This document shows positions 1 through 10,141 of a stretch of 64,000 nt of DNA, one piece after another; positions within the stretch are counted from its first letter, which is position 1; each line of letters starts with the position of its first letter. Made by a program: the position numbers and the translations under genes. The stretch covers positions 48,880 to 112,879 of the forward strand of contig NZ_BPQT01000007.1 in the NCBI RefSeq assembly GCF_022179405.1, read 5' to 3'. The notes beneath the pieces are model-generated. The model did no database searches, had not been told where the DNA came from, and was given only the letters and a program-made list of their open reading frames with translations. Source of the DNA: Methylobacterium marchantiae. GTDB taxonomy: Bacteria; Pseudomonadota; Alphaproteobacteria; Rhizobiales; Beijerinckiaceae.

Positions 1-314
1 ATATTGACGATGACCGACTGGACCTCGACCTTCGCCATCCGCTCGGCGGCGTGGACCGCCTGGCGGATCGCGCCCTCCGCGGCTTCGAGATCGACGATCG
101 CACCGCCCTTGAGGCCGTGCGAGCGCTGGTGCCCGATGCCGATGATGCGCGCGAAATGGGTCCGTCCGCGCAGGGTCGTCAGCGCCTCGGCCGGCTGGAG
201 CTCGGCGATGAGGCAGACCACCTTGCTCGTGCCGATGTCGAGCACCGAGAGGGTGGTGCTCCGGCGCGCGGAGAGTGGTTTCAGACGCGGCGTCAGGCCG
301 TGTTGCGCGTGCAT
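1..314 (-). CDS. ftsA: Cell division protein FtsA, N-terminal part (cut by window edge)
   Basis: Actin-like protein that tethers FtsZ to the inner membrane at the division site. The visible 104 codons contain the FtsA/actin phosphate-1 motif VLDIGTSKVVCLIAEL at about residues 24-39. Further on come GIGHQRSHGLKGGAIVDLE and a helix ending at the edge. The ATG at 314 is used because the in-frame ATG at 390, which overlaps the ftsQ stop, runs into a stop codon within 25 codons. It follows ftsQ in the dcw cluster on the same strand after a 72-bp gap. The rest of the gene, and ftsZ expected beyond it, lie outside the window. Confidence 0.9.
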   Translation of the reverse strand, partial: MHAQHGLTPRLKPLSARRSTTLSVLDIGTSKVVCLIAELQPAEALTTLRGRTHFARIIGIGHQRSHGLKGGAIVDLEAAEGAIRQAVHAAERMAKVEVQSVIVN

Positions 315-386
315 CGGTTTACCGGGCGAAGGATGCGGGAAGGGCGGGCTGGCGGGAGGCGGGATGCGCCGGACGAATCGTGCGGC

Positions 387-1361
387 TCATGTCTCGGTCC
401 CCTTGCCCTTCGGCTTCTTCTTCTGGGATTCGGCACGCGCCGCGGCCGATTCCTCCGTGAGCCGCACCACCACCCTGTCGGGCAATCGCAGGTCAACCGC
501 GATGATGTCCTTCTCGAGGATGCGGCTTTCGCGCTCGAGCTTGACCAGACGAGCCAGGGCCTCGGCGGCGCCGGTCTCGGGCAGGCGGATGTCGACACCG
601 TCGAGCTTCAGCGTCCAGCGCCGGCCTGACACGTAGGTGCCGGCCTTGACCCGCTCGCCGAGCTCGCCCGCCGCATCGATGAGGGCGAGGTAGTCCTTGA
701 GGCGCTCGTTGGCCTCCTCGCCCACCACGAGGGGGAGTGCGGCGTAGCGGTCGTCGCGCATCTCGTCGATGACGGTGCCGTCAGCGGCGATGACGGAAAT
801 CTCGCCGTTGCGCTGCCACAGGGCGGCAGGCTCGCGCTCGACCTGATTGATGACGATCTCGTTCGGATAGACCTTGCGCACCGAGACGCTGGCGATCAGC
901 GGCACGTCGAGGAGGCGCTTGCGGGCCTCGGCGACGTCGAGGAACACGACGGAGGAGTGGCCGTCGATGCCGGCCGCCTGGAGCACTTCCCGCTCATAAA
1001 GGCGGGCGATGCCGGAAATGGTGACGCGCTCGACGCCGAAACCGGCCAACCGCGCCAGGACGTCGGAGGGACGGCCGTTTTCGAGCACGAAGCGGTCGTA
1101 GCGGCCGCTGGCGACGAAGCCGGTGATCGACAGGGCGGCGAAGGCCACCGAGAGGGTCAGCGTGCCCGCATGGCGCGGGATGCGCCGCTCTATCGGTTGC
1201 CCGAGCCGCGAACGGCGCGAGCGCATGAAGGGGCGCGCCAGTCGCGGCAGGCGCGCCACCATTCCGGCGACGAGCGAACCCGATCCGGGCGCGGGGGCTC
1301 CGTCGACGCCAGCCTGACCGGCTGCGTTCAACGACCCAGAGTAGCGTCCTCCACCATCCAT
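387..1361 (-). CDS. ftsQ: Cell division protein FtsQ
   Basis: Bitopic divisome protein linking early and late division proteins. The 324 residues show an Arg-rich cytoplasmic N-terminus, one membrane segment at about 67-85, and a POTRA domain beginning near residue 107 (FGVERVTISGIARLYE). A FtsQ domain follows, and the tail is Lys-rich (KKKPKGKG). The start overlaps the end of ddl by 34 bp. A shorter start is possible because the first 40 residues are low-complexity. It lies between ddl and ftsA, the usual alphaproteobacterial order. Confidence 0.92.
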   Translation of the reverse strand: MDGGGRYSGSLNAAGQAGVDGAPAPGSGSLVAGMVARLPRLARPFMRSRRSRLGQPIERRIPRHAGTLTLSVAFAALSITGFVASGRYDRFVLENGRPSDVLARLAGFGVERVTISGIARLYEREVLQAAGIDGHSSVVFLDVAEARKRLLDVPLIASVSVRKVYPNEIVINQVEREPAALWQRNGEISVIAADGTVIDEMRDDRYAALPLVVGEEANERLKDYLALIDAAGELGERVKAGTYVSGRRWTLKLDGVDIRLPETGAAEALARLVKLERESRILEKDIIAVDLRLPDRVVVRLTEESAAARAESQKKKPKGKGTET

Positions 1362-2251
1362 CGGACGAGCTCACCGAAACTCAAGCCAGCGTGGGCTGCG
1401 ATCTCCGGCACAAGGCTCGTCTTGGTCATCCCGGGCTGCGTGTTGACCTCCAGGACGACGAGGGCACCGGTTCCACCCGGTGTGTCGTCGTAACGAAGGT
1501 CCGCACGGCTGATGCCCCGGCATCCAAGTGCTTGATGCGCCGTTAACGACAACTCTTGGACACGCTGGTAAATTTTTGGTTTAATTTCTGCCGGGAGGAC
1601 GTGGATCGACCCCCCCTCGGCGTACTTCGCATCGAAGTCGTACCACTCCCCCGAGGCGGGCTTGATCTCGATCACTCCGAGGGCCCTGTCCCCCATCACC
1701 GCGCAGGTGAGCTCGCGGCCCGCAACGTAAGTCTCTGCAAGGACTTGCTCGCCATAGACCCATTCGTTCGAGGCGAGAATCTGGGGCGGATGAGAGCGCC
1801 CGTCACGGACGATGATGACGCCCATCGAGGAGCCCTCGGCGATCGGTTTGACCACGTAAGGAGGAGTTAACGGGTGTGCTTTTGCGGCATCATGACGGTT
1901 AACGACCAAACCCTCCGGAACGCTCACCCCGGCGGCCTTCATGATCGTTTTGGCACGTTCCTTGTGCATCGCCAGGGCCGAGGCCAGGACGCCGGAATGG
2001 GTGTACGGGATGCGCAGGATCTCCAGCAGCCCCTGGATCGTGCCGTCCTCGCCCGCCGGACCATGCAGGGCGTTGAGGGCTACGTCGGGCCGCAATTCGG
2101 TGAGGACCGTGGCGATGTCGGGTCCGACATCGACCCGGGTGACGCGGAACCCCTCCCCTTCGAGGGCCTCGGCACAGGCGCTGCCGGAATTCAGCGAGAC
2201 CTGACGCTCGGAGGACCATCCTCCCATGAGGACGGCGACGTGCTTCGACAT
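1328..2251 (-). CDS. ddl: D-alanine--D-alanine ligase
   Basis: ATP-grasp enzyme that makes D-Ala-D-Ala for the peptidoglycan pentapeptide in the cytoplasm. The 307-residue protein starts MSKHVAVLMGGWSSERQVSL, typical of DdlB. It carries the ATP-grasp segment YVVKPIAEGSSMGV and the C-terminal metal and substrate motif EVNTQPGMTKTSL. The reading frame stays open 80 codons upstream, but the ATG at 2251 gives the family N-terminus and family length. The gene lies 115 bp after murB and overlaps ftsQ. Confidence 0.95.
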   Translation of the reverse strand: MSKHVAVLMGGWSSERQVSLNSGSACAEALEGEGFRVTRVDVGPDIATVLTELRPDVALNALHGPAGEDGTIQGLLEILRIPYTHSGVLASALAMHKERAKTIMKAAGVSVPEGLVVNRHDAAKAHPLTPPYVVKPIAEGSSMGVIIVRDGRSHPPQILASNEWVYGEQVLAETYVAGRELTCAVMGDRALGVIEIKPASGEWYDFDAKYAEGGSIHVLPAEIKPKIYQRVQELSLTAHQALGCRGISRADLRYDDTPGGTGALVVLEVNTQPGMTKTSLVPEIAAHAGLSFGELVRWMVEDATLGR

Positions 2252-2366
2252 TTCCGGTTCCTTCCGATGGCGCGCCGACGGCCTTGGCCTGGACGCGCTC
2301 GCCCTGGATGCTGCCCGGTAGACGATTGCCGTCGTCCCGAGAATCGTCGTCTGAGTTGCGCCGCCC

Positions 2367-3302
2367 CTAGCCGCCCGTCGAGGCCGGGACACCGATTCGC
2401 CTGATCTCCCAATGCAGCTCGACGCCGGACGTCTCGCGGACGCGTCGGCGGACCTCTTCGCCGAGCGCCTCGATGTCGGAGGCGCTGGCATCGGCGCGAT
2501 TGATCAGGAAGTTGCAGTGCATCTCGGAGACCTGGGCCCCTCCCAGGGTGAGACCCCGGCAGCCGGCGGCGTCGACGAGCTGCCAAGCCTTGCCGCCCGG
2601 CGGGTTCTTGAAGGTCGAGCCGCCGGTGCGCTCGCGGATCGGCTGCGCCGCCTCGCGCGCGGCGGTGACGCGGTCCATCTCGGCCTCGATCTCGCGGCGG
2701 TCGCCGGGGCGGCCACGGAACAGAGCGCTCGTAAAGATCACGTCCTCGGGCGCCTCGCTGTGGCGGTAGGTGAACCCCATCTTCGCATGGGTGAAGACGC
2801 GAAGCGTCCCCGACCGGTCAATGCCGCGCGCCTCCACCAGCACGTCGGTGGTCTCTCCGCCATGGGCGCCGGCATTCATGCGCAGCGCGCCGCCGATGGA
2901 GCCGGGTATGCCGCGGAGGAACGCGAGCCCATCGAGGGACGCTTCAGCGGCGGTCTTGGCAAGGCGCATGTCCGGCACCGCGGTCCCCGCCCGCAGGGTC
3001 TCGCCATCGATTTCCACGGAGCCGAAGGCCTTGCCGCCGAGCCGGATGGTGACGCCGGGAATGCCGCCGTCGCGGACGATCAAATTCGATCCTAGGCCGA
3101 TCACGGTGACCGGAAGGTCCGGGTCAAGCACGTCGAGGAGATGCGCCAGATCTTCCTCGTCGGCCGGCGTGAACAGCACCTGCGCCGGACCGCCGACGCG
3201 GAACCAGGTGAGATCTGAGAGCAGCTGATTGGCGATGAGCCGACCGCGCAATGCGGGAGCGGCGGCACGGATGGCGGGAATGATGTCGGGAAAGGCGGTC
3301 AT
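2367..3302 (-). CDS. murB: UDP-N-acetylenolpyruvoylglucosamine reductase
   Basis: FAD enzyme that reduces UDP-GlcNAc-enolpyruvate to UDP-MurNAc. It is 311 residues. The FAD-binding part includes [15 protein letters not shown] and [12 protein letters not shown], then [16 protein letters not shown]. The substrate loop YRHSEAP and the [10 protein letters not shown] region with the catalytic Ser follow. The ATG at 3302 is chosen because an AGGAGG ribosome site sits just upstream; the longer frame would translate that site. The start forms an ATGA overlap with the stop of the DUF559 gene, so the two are probably translationally coupled. Confidence 0.95.
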   Translation of the reverse strand: MTAFPDIIPAIRAAAPALRGRLIANQLLSDLTWFRVGGPAQVLFTPADEEDLAHLLDVLDPDLPVTVIGLGSNLIVRDGGIPGVTIRLGGKAFGSVEIDGETLRAGTAVPDMRLAKTAAEASLDGLAFLRGIPGSIGGALRMNAGAHGGETTDVLVEARGIDRSGTLRVFTHAKMGFTYRHSEAPEDVIFTSALFRGRPGDRREIEAEMDRVTAAREAAQPIRERTGGSTFKNPPGGKAWQLVDAAGCRGLTLGGAQVSEMHCNFLINRADASASDIEALGEEVRRRVRETSGVELHWEIRRIGVPASTGG

Positions 3303-3838
3303 GAAGATTCTCCTCCTCTCCACGCACGCGGGGAGAGGGCTGTGCCAACCTCGTTGTCGGCGCAGCGAAGCGGCAGCCGAGGGTGAGGGGGCGATTCCTG
3401 GGAAGCCGCCTCCAGAATTGCCCCCTCACCCCCGCCCTTCGGGCTCACGCCGGCCCCGACGAGGGGGCCGACGTCCTCTCCCCGCGTGCGGGGAGAGGGG
3501 GGAAGCGCGGCGATGGTGGTGTCCAGGACACCAACGATGTTGTCGTTGATGTCGGAATTCCAAAAGCGCAGGACGCGGTAGCCGAGGCTCGTGAGATACG
3601 TATCCCTGACCGCATCATACGCGCTCTCGGCATGATGGCTTCCGTCGAGTTCGACGATCACTTTGACGTCGCGGCGACAGAAATCGGCGACATAGGGGCC
3701 GACCCCCTCCTGGCGGACGAACTTGAAGCCAGCGAGGCGCCCGTTGCGCAGACGGGTCCACAATCTCCCCTCGACGTCGGTTTGATTGTGTCGGAGCGGC
3801 CGCCTGAAGCCGGTGCGCTCCTCGTCTGCCGAACGCAT
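3299..3838 (-). CDS. DUF559-type endonuclease-like protein inserted in the dcw cluster
   Basis: Small protein of the DUF559 family, related to Vsr-like restriction-endonuclease folds. Residues about 13-115 carry the family signature: a Trp/Leu-Arg-rich start ([17 protein letters not shown]), [23 protein letters not shown] with the acidic and His residues of the presumed metal site, and [12 protein letters not shown]. The remaining ~65 residues ([12 protein letters not shown]...) are Pro/Gly/Arg-rich and are simply the translation of a palindromic repeat at 3315-3500, so the original domain probably ended near 3500. The ATG at 3838 follows the murC stop by 7 bp and the stop overlaps the murB ATG. 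DNA cleavage is not established for this family. Confidence 0.75.
   Translation of the reverse strand: MRSADEERTGFRRPLRHNQTDVEGRLWTRLRNGRLAGFKFVRQEGVGPYVADFCRRDVKVIVELDGSHHAESAYDAVRDTYLTSLGYRVLRFWNSDINDNIVGVLDTTIAALPPSPRTRGEDVGPLVGAGVSPKGGGEGAILEAASQESPPHPRLPLRCADNEVGTALSPRAWRGGESS
3315..3500. repeat. Compound palindromic repeat element
   Basis: Outer arms at 3315-3340 and 3475-3500 are both versions of CCTCTCCCCGCGTGCGGGGA. Inner arms GGTGAGGGGGCGATT (3382-3396) and AATTGCCCCCTCACC (3416-3430) are perfect inverted copies. The element lies inside the 3' end of the DUF559 gene and stops just before the murB ribosome site. A related CCCTCCCCCGC-type palindrome occurs at 47816-47955, and a single copy lies near 60543. 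Confidence 0.8.
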
Positions 3839-3845
3839 CCCGCCC

Positions 3846-5252
3846 TCACCCCTGCAAGGCCGCCAATTCGCCCGGCAGGGCGTAGGCCCATTGCGTAATG
3901 TTGCCGGCGCCCAGACACACGACATAGTCGCCCGGCTTTGCCCGCGTCGCCACGAGGCCGGCGAGGTCTTCGGTACGCTCCAGGGCGAGAGCGTCGCGGT
4001 GGCCGCGGGATTTCAGACCCGAGACGAGACCGTCGCGATCCATGCCCTCGATGGGCGCCTCGCCCGCCGCGTAGACGGGGGCGACGATAACCGTGTCGGC
4101 ATCGTTGAAGCAGGTGCAGAAATCGTCGAACAGCGAGGCGAGCCGGGTGTAGCGGTGAGGCTGGACGATAGCGACGACGTTCCCTTCGGTGGAGGCGCGG
4201 GCGGCCTTAAGCACAGCCTTGATCTCCACCGGATGGTGTCCGTAATCGTCGAAGATCAGCGCGCCGTTCCATTCGCCGGTCTTGGTGAAGCGGCGCTTGA
4301 CGCCGCCGAACCCGGCCAACGCCTTGCGGATCGCCTCGGGCTCGACGCCGAGCTCGTGGGCGACGGCCAGGGCGGCGGTGGCGTTCAGCGCATTGTGCTT
4401 GCCGGGCATCGGCAGGACGAGGTCTTCCATCTCCATGCGGAAACCGGGACGCCGGTCGCGGATCATCACGCGGAAGCGGCTCTGGCCGCCGCGCAGGTCC
4501 ACGTCGATGAGCCGGACATCGGCCTGGGGGTTCTCGCCGTAGGTGATGATGCGGCGATCCTCGATATGGCCGACGAGATCCTGCACCACCGGATGGTCGA
4601 TGCACATGACGGCGAAACCGTAGAACGGGATGTTGTCGATGAAGCGCCGGAACGCGTCCTTCACCGCCTCGAACGAGCCGAAATGGTCGAGGTGTTCGGG
4701 GTCGATATTGGTGACGATGGCGACATCGGCGGGAAGCTTCAGGAAGGTGCCGTCGGATTCGTCGGCCTCCACCACCATCCACTCGCCCTCGCCCATGCGG
4801 GCATTGGTGCCGTAGGCGTTGATGATGCCGCCGTTGATCACGGTGGGGTCGAGGTTGCCGGCGTCGAGCAGCGTCGCCACGAGGGAGGTGGTGGTTGTCT
4901 TGCCGTGGGTGCCGGCGATGGCGACGCAGGACTTGAAGCGCATCAACTCGGCCAGCATCTCGGCGCGTCGCACCACCGGGAGGCGGCGCTCGCGCGCGGC
5001 GACGAGTTCGGGATTGTCGCGCCGGATCGCGGTGGAGACCACCACGAGGGCGGCCTCCTCCACGTTCTGCGCGGCATGGCCGATGAAGGTCTTCATGCCC
5101 TTCTCGGCCAGCCGCCGAACGTTGGCGTTGTCGTTCGCGTCCGACCCCTGGACCGTGTAGCCGAGGTTCGACATCACCTCGGCGATGCCGGACATGCCGA
5201 TGCCGCCTATGCCGATGAAGTGGATGGGACCGAGCTTGTCGGGCAGCTTCAT
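3846..5252 (-). CDS. murC: UDP-N-acetylmuramate--L-alanine ligase
   Basis: Mur ligase that adds L-Ala to UDP-MurNAc using ATP. The 468 residues contain the N-terminal UDP-binding GIGGIGMSG (14-22), the ATP P-loop GTHGKTT (114-120), [12 protein letters not shown], and the C-terminal [10 protein letters not shown] and [10 protein letters not shown] motifs. The ATG at 5252 gives the standard [19 protein letters not shown] start. A 55-bp gap separates it from murG, and the DUF559 gene follows 7 bp downstream. Confidence 0.96.
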   Translation of the reverse strand: MKLPDKLGPIHFIGIGGIGMSGIAEVMSNLGYTVQGSDANDNANVRRLAEKGMKTFIGHAAQNVEEAALVVVSTAIRRDNPELVAARERRLPVVRRAEMLAELMRFKSCVAIAGTHGKTTTTSLVATLLDAGNLDPTVINGGIINAYGTNARMGEGEWMVVEADESDGTFLKLPADVAIVTNIDPEHLDHFGSFEAVKDAFRRFIDNIPFYGFAVMCIDHPVVQDLVGHIEDRRIITYGENPQADVRLIDVDLRGGQSRFRVMIRDRRPGFRMEMEDLVLPMPGKHNALNATAALAVAHELGVEPEAIRKALAGFGGVKRRFTKTGEWNGALIFDDYGHHPVEIKAVLKAARASTEGNVVAIVQPHRYTRLASLFDDFCTCFNDADTVIVAPVYAAGEAPIEGMDRDGLVSGLKSRGHRDALALERTEDLAGLVATRAKPGDYVVCLGAGNITQWAYALPGELAALQG

Positions 5253-5307
5253 GATGTGACCCAGTCTCGTCGTGTCGGGGATCGCGCCAGGGCGGTCCCG
5301 ATCGGAA

Positions 5308-6417
5308 TCAGGTGCGCGATGCCGTCGCCAGGACGACATCGGCCAGCCGCTCGGCGGCGTCGTGAATGCCCGCGCTTTTGGCGGCTACGGCCGCCGCGGT
5401 CAATTTTGACGGATTGGTGAATAGGTCGAGGAGTTCGGCAGTCAGGCGATCCGGCGTAAAGACGCTCTGCTGAATGGCGAGCGCCGCCCCGATGCCGGCA
5501 AGCGTCGCGGCATTTGCTGCTTGATCCTGGTCGAGGGCGCCCGGAAGCGGCACCAGGATCGACGGCCGGCCCATGGCGGCGAGTTCCGACACGGTGGAAG
5601 CGCCCGAGCGGCCGATGACGAGATGGCTGCGCGCCATACGGGCGGGCAGGTCCTTGAAGAACGGTGCCGTCTCGAGCCCGGCAAGACCCAGCGAGAGATA
5701 GAGGTTCTGGACGGCGGTGAGATCTTCGGCCCGCACCTGCTGCACCAGCGTCAGGCGCGCGCGCAGGTCGGCGGGCAATTGGGCGATGGCCTTGGGCACC
5801 ACCTGCCCCATTACCGCCGCGCCTTGGCTGCCGCCGAAGACGAGGAGGTGAAGGCCGTCCACCTCGCCTAACCCCGGATAGGGAATCCGCGCCGCGGCGA
5901 GCACGGCTGGGCGCAGAGGGTTGCCGGTATGGGTGCGCTGCGCCGTCGCCTTCGCGGGGATGCCGCGCACTTCCTCAAAGCCGGTGGCGATGGCGCGGGC
6001 GCCGCGTGCGAGGAAGGCATTCGCGCGACCCATCACCGCATTCTGCTCGTGCAGGATCGTCGGCACGCGCAGAATCTGACCGGCGAGCACCGGCGGCACC
6101 GTGGGATAGCCGCCGAAGCCGACGATGGCGGCAGGGTTGATCCGCTTGATCTCCTTCGCCGCCACACCGAAGCCGCGGCCTAGCGTAAGGAGCGCGCCCG
6201 CACGCTTTACGATGGAGCGGCCGGATGGGGTCGCGGACGCGATGGTGACGATCTCGGAGGCCGGAAACTCGGCCGCGATCGAATCGACCCGCGCATCGGT
6301 GGCGAGCACCACGCGGACGCCTCGCTCCCGCAGAGCGTGAGCGAGGCTCTCGGCGGGGAAGAGGTGCCCGCCGGTGCCGCCGGCGCAGAGCAGGATCGTC
6401 GCCGTGGCCACCGTCAC
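5308..6417 (-). CDS. murG: UDP-GlcNAc:lipid I N-acetylglucosaminyltransferase
   Basis: GT-B glycosyltransferase that converts lipid I to lipid II at the inner face of the membrane. It is 369 residues. The N-terminal Gly-rich loop [10 protein letters not shown] lies at about 13-22. The second Gly loop is VFGGSQGA, and the C-domain has [19 protein letters not shown] and [14 protein letters not shown], which contact UDP-GlcNAc. The start overlaps the ftsW stop by 4 bp (ATGA), indicating coupled translation. Confidence 0.96.
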   Translation of the reverse strand: MTVATATILLCAGGTGGHLFPAESLAHALRERGVRVVLATDARVDSIAAEFPASEIVTIASATPSGRSIVKRAGALLTLGRGFGVAAKEIKRINPAAIVGFGGYPTVPPVLAGQILRVPTILHEQNAVMGRANAFLARGARAIATGFEEVRGIPAKATAQRTHTGNPLRPAVLAAARIPYPGLGEVDGLHLLVFGGSQGAAVMGQVVPKAIAQLPADLRARLTLVQQVRAEDLTAVQNLYLSLGLAGLETAPFFKDLPARMARSHLVIGRSGASTVSELAAMGRPSILVPLPGALDQDQAANAATLAGIGAALAIQQSVFTPDRLTAELLDLFTNPSKLTAAAVAAKSAGIHDAAERLADVVLATASRT

Positions 6418-7580
6418 CGCATCACTCCCGCGACGGTAGCGGGTGCGGTGCCGGGCGGCTTCTGGCTGAGCGTCGTCATGCGGGGCCGCTTGCGGGTGAG
6501 CGCCACGAGGAAGCCCATGCCGAGCGCCAGCGAGATCAGCGACGAGCCGCCATAGGAGACGAAGGGCAGGGTCATGCCCTTCGCCGGCATCAGCCGCACG
6601 TTCACGGCCATGTTGATGCAGGCCTGCAGACCGAACAGGGTGGTGAGGCCGGTGATGGCGAGGCGGGAGAAGGTGTCATCGGTGCGCCGTGCGAGCTTGA
6701 GGCCGCGCATGACAATGTAGGCGAAGAGGCAGACGAGGCAGAGGCAGACGACGACGCCGAACTCCTCGCCGGTCACCGAAAAGATGAAGTCGGTGTGCGC
6801 ATCGGGCAGGTGACGCTTGGCGACGCCCTCCCCCGGGCCGGTGCCGAACCAACCGCCCGAATTGAACGATTCACGTGCCCAGTATTCCTGGAAGCTGTCG
6901 CCGGAATCCTTGTCGAGGAAGCGGGTGATGCGCTCGCGCACGTGATGCAGGAACTGGTAGGCGAAGGCGACGCCGACGAGGCCGGCGGCGCCGAGGCCCG
7001 CGACCCAGAACCAGTGCAGGCCGGCCACGAAGAACAGCGAGCACCAGACGATGGTGATCAGCATGGTCTGGCCGAAATCCGGCTGGAGGATCAGCGGCAC
7101 GATGGTGACGGGCAGGAGCAGGATCGCCAGCAGGCCGCCGGGCATGTCGCGGCGTTGCGCCCCCTCAGAGAAGGCCCAGGCGGCCACGACCACGAAGGCG
7201 GGCTTGACGAATTCCGACGGCTGCAGGCCGAAGGGGCCGAACTGGATCCAGCGATGCGCGCCCTTGATCTCGGGGCCGAACTTGCCGGCGAGGATGCAGA
7301 GGGTAACGCCCACGATCCAGGTGGCGAGGGCCACGCGGCGGATGTGGCGCAGGGACAGGAACGACACCGCGACGATGATGAGGATCGTCGGGGCGAGATA
7401 CATCGCCTGACGGTTGAGGAAGTGGAAGGTCGGCAAGCCGATCTTCTCGGCCACCGGCGGCCCGCCGCCCATCAGGAAGACGAGGCCGGCCACCATCAGC
7501 GCGGTCAACCCGGCGAGGAGGCCGCGATCGACGGTCCACCACCAGTCGGTCAGGGGCGTGCGTTCCGCGCGGGACATCAT
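6414..7580 (-). CDS. ftsW: Septal peptidoglycan glycosyltransferase FtsW
   Basis: SEDS-family polytopic membrane protein that polymerises lipid II at the septum. About 388 residues with roughly ten hydrophobic segments. The SEDS signatures are WIQFGPFGLQPSEFVKP, PDFGQTMLI and, near the end, MTLPFVSYGGSS. The frame is open ~95 codons further upstream, but that part is Arg/Pro-rich and unlike the family. The adjacent ATGs at 7580 and 7577 after a GGAGAG ribosome site fit better. It is the first recognisable gene of the minus-strand dcw run in this window. Confidence 0.93.
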   Translation of the reverse strand: MMSRAERTPLTDWWWTVDRGLLAGLTALMVAGLVFLMGGGPPVAEKIGLPTFHFLNRQAMYLAPTILIIVAVSFLSLRHIRRVALATWIVGVTLCILAGKFGPEIKGAHRWIQFGPFGLQPSEFVKPAFVVVAAWAFSEGAQRRDMPGGLLAILLLPVTIVPLILQPDFGQTMLITIVWCSLFFVAGLHWFWVAGLGAAGLVGVAFAYQFLHHVRERITRFLDKDSGDSFQEYWARESFNSGGWFGTGPGEGVAKRHLPDAHTDFIFSVTGEEFGVVVCLCLVCLFAYIVMRGLKLARRTDDTFSRLAITGLTTLFGLQACINMAVNVRLMPAKGMTLPFVSYGGSSLISLALGMGFLVALTRKRPRMTTLSQKPPGTAPATVAGVMR

Positions 7581-8078
7581 GGGGCTTCGCTCTCCGTGAG
7601 CCTTACGGCGCCCGGAAAGAGCAGCCGACAGCCGCCGGCAGCATCGGACCGGCTCGGATTCGATCCTGTGCGGGAATGGTAAACCAATCCTTGCATTCGC
7701 TCCGTTCGGCCGGGGGCAGTGCCGGCACGTTGTTCGCAAGATCACCCGCATTGAGGACCGGACCATCCATCGGCGACCATCGCTGTTGGGACAATTCGGC
7801 AGGTCAGGAGGGCCGAATGCCTCGGCGCGTCCAAGAGATCGTCGATGGCGCGACGGCGGCACATTTTAATCCAGCTCCGTGACACTTTTATACGGCTATC
7901 CATCTCTTTGCGAAGATCAAATTCAACACTAAAAAAGTAATTAAATACGCTAAATTGTAAAAAATCGGATAAGTATAGAAAATTCAGGTCATAATTGCAC
8001 TTATTAATCCAACATTAAATTCCATCACGCCAACTTGGCGGCATCTAATCATACATTTCCATTTAGATTATCGCTTCG
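7581..8078. other. Intergenic region with AT-rich stretch
   Basis: No convincing gene. The part from about 7870 to 8075 is much richer in A/T than its surroundings, with several runs such as CTAAAAAAGTAATTAAATA-like sequence. It separates the divergent ftsW and chemoreceptor genes and probably holds their promoters. I could not assign -35/-10 boxes with confidence. Confidence 0.5.
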
Positions 8079-9771
8079 ATGAAGTCGTTCAACAACCTCG
8101 GTCTTTTGGTCAAGATCATCATCCCACTAGTCTTGACGGCAGCAATTTCTGCGGGACTCGTGGGCTATGCACGCTATTCCATGACCCGGATCGCCGATCA
8201 GACGCGGGCGATCGCGAAGGTCCAGGCCGCACGACAGAACCATGTCCTCACTCTGCAGATCAGCGTCACCGAAGCGACGGTTCAGAATCGGAATATCCTG
8301 CTGGAACAGGATGCCAAGAAAATAGAGACCTACATCGTCAGGCAGGATGCGGCCATCAGAGCGGCGCAAGGCGCGCAGGCCAGCCTCGCGAATTTGGCGG
8401 ATACGCCAGAACGGGCAGCGCGGAACGCGGCCCTTCAAGCGGCCGTGGACGGCTACTTCGCCGTCCTGACCCGCTCGACGGCCGCCGGACTGAAGAACGA
8501 CCTCCGGGACCGGAACGGACATCGCACAGAAGGAGGCCGCGCCCCTGCGTGCGAAGCTGCGCGAGCAGATCTCAGAGCGGATCGCAGTGATCGACAGGGA
8601 ACTGAACGAGAGCGCCGATCAGGCGGACCGGATCGCCGAGTCCACTTCGGTCTTGATGATTGTGTCCGCCGTGATCGGTCTCGGGTCGGCAATGGCGATC
8701 GCCGCCGCCATCGTCGTCTTGGGGATTTCCCGCCCGGTGAACGGCATGACGGCATCCATGGGCCGCCTCGCCGCGGGTGATCTCGACGTGACAGTCGAGG
8801 GCACCGACCGTAAGGACGAGATCGGCCTACTCGCGCGCGCCCTTGAGGTGTTCAAGCGCAACGCCATCGACGCGCGTCAGATGGCGATGGAGCAGGAAGC
8901 GGAGAACCAGGCCAAGATGCGGAGGGCCGACGCCCTCAGCGACCTGACCGCTCGGTTCGAGACCAATGTCTCGACTCTGACCCAGGGGCTGGCGGGCGCC
9001 GCCACAGAGATGGAGGCCACCGCCCAGTCCCTATCGGCGACCGCCGACCAGTCGATCCAGCAGGCCTCCACGGTGGCGAGCGCGGCGGAAGAAACCTCCG
9101 CTAACGTCCAAACCGTCGCCGCCGCCAGCGAGGAGATGTCCACGTCGATCCAGGAGATCGTGACCCAGGTGACCCAATCCTCGGACATGGCCCAACAGGC
9201 CGTGGCGGATACCCGCCGGACTGAGGCCACCGTGAAGCGGTTGGCGGAGGTCGCCGACAGTATCACCGATGTCGTCGCCATGATCTCGACCATCGCCGGC
9301 CAGACCAACCTCCTCGCCCTGAACGCAACCATCGAGGCGGCACGCGCCGGCGAGGCGGGACGCGGCTTCGCGGTGGTGGCCACGGAGGTCAAGGAACTCG
9401 CCGGGCAAACGGCCCGGGCCACCGAGGACATCCGGATCAAGATCAGCGAGATCCAGGGCGCGACCGGCGAGGTCGTGTCCGACATCACCCGCATCGGCAG
9501 GTCCATCACCGACATGTCGACTTATTCCAACGGCATCGCCGCCGCCATGGAGCAGCAGGGTGCGGCCACCCGCGAGATCGCCCGCAACGTGCAGGAGGCC
9601 GCGCAGGGCACCCAGGAGGTGACGAGCAACATCACGAACGTGCGGATGGGCGCAAGTTCGACCGGTGCGGCCGCAGCCCAGGTGCTCGGCGCGGCAAAGG
9701 AGTTGTCGCGGTACTCTGAAAACCTCGGCCACGAAGTGTCGACGTTCCTGGCCGGGGTGAAGGCCGCCTGA
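8079..9771 (+). pseudogene. Methyl-accepting chemotaxis protein, frameshifted
   Basis: Transmembrane chemoreceptor split over two reading frames. The first frame (from ATG 8079) gives TM1 (GLLVKIIIPLVLTAAISAGL) and a four-helix ligand-binding domain as far as [10 protein letters not shown]. The second frame resumes at once with [20 protein letters not shown], then TM2 ([20 protein letters not shown]), a HAMP domain and the signalling hairpin with [20 protein letters not shown]. The shift lies at about 8512-8520 and is repaired by dropping one base. Both halves look otherwise intact, so the lesion is recent or a sequencing error. Without repair, a GTG at 8587 could still start a receptor lacking its sensor domain. 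Confidence 0.85.
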
Positions 9772-9836
9772 CCTCATTCCGCCTCCGGCCCTGCTTAGGG
9801 CTAGAAACACTGCAGGGTTGAGGACGTGAAACCGGC

Positions 9837-10052
9837 TCAGCGGCGCATCGACTTGAACCCGCAGGTGGGGCCGTTGTCCCGGTAGCCGGCGGGGCAGCGG
9901 CGGACGCAGGCGCCGGCCGCGAATTTCAACGGCGGGTGGCAAGCATTGCGGACGCTCCGCGGCCGGAACTCGTAATCCTGAGCCGGGCCGGCCATCGCCT
10001 CTCCACCGAAGGTCAGACAGGCAGCAAGGAGCAGGGCGAGACGCGAGATCAT
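9837..10052 (-). CDS. Small secreted Cys-rich protein, paralogue 1
   Basis: About 71 residues with an N-terminal signal peptide (ISRLALLLAACLTFGGEAMA). The mature part carries four cysteines in the pattern C-x11-C-x3-C-x9-C. The core CHPPLKFAAGACVRRCPAGY is nearly identical to that of the neighbour at 10142-10372. The ATG at 10052 puts the hydrophobic core right after the start; an ATG at 10076 is possible. I do not recognise the function. Likely a periplasmic, disulfide-bonded protein. Confidence 0.7.
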   Translation of the reverse strand: MISRLALLLAACLTFGGEAMAGPAQDYEFRPRSVRNACHPPLKFAAGACVRRCPAGYRDNGPTCGFKSMRR

Positions 10053-10141
10053 GGCGGTTTCCAGTCGAGGGGACATCCCCGCATCCCGCCGCGACCTCGT
10101 CGATTCGGTCAAGGCCGCCTAAGGAATAGGGCGGCCGCGTC

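Noticed and set aside
388-390. ATG at 390 as ftsA start (overlapping the ftsQ stop)
   Set aside because: The frame reaches a stop within 25 codons; the FtsA frame begins at 314.
4-636. Plus-strand open frames across ftsA/ftsQ
   Set aside because: They are antisense to clear dcw genes and have Arg/Ser-rich shadow composition.
3786-5420. Long plus-strand frame opposite murC
   Set aside because: Pure antisense shadow of murC, rich in His/Asp/Gly with no domain.
6795-7682. Plus-strand frame opposite ftsW
   Set aside because: Complement of a membrane protein gene; no ribosome site or family features.
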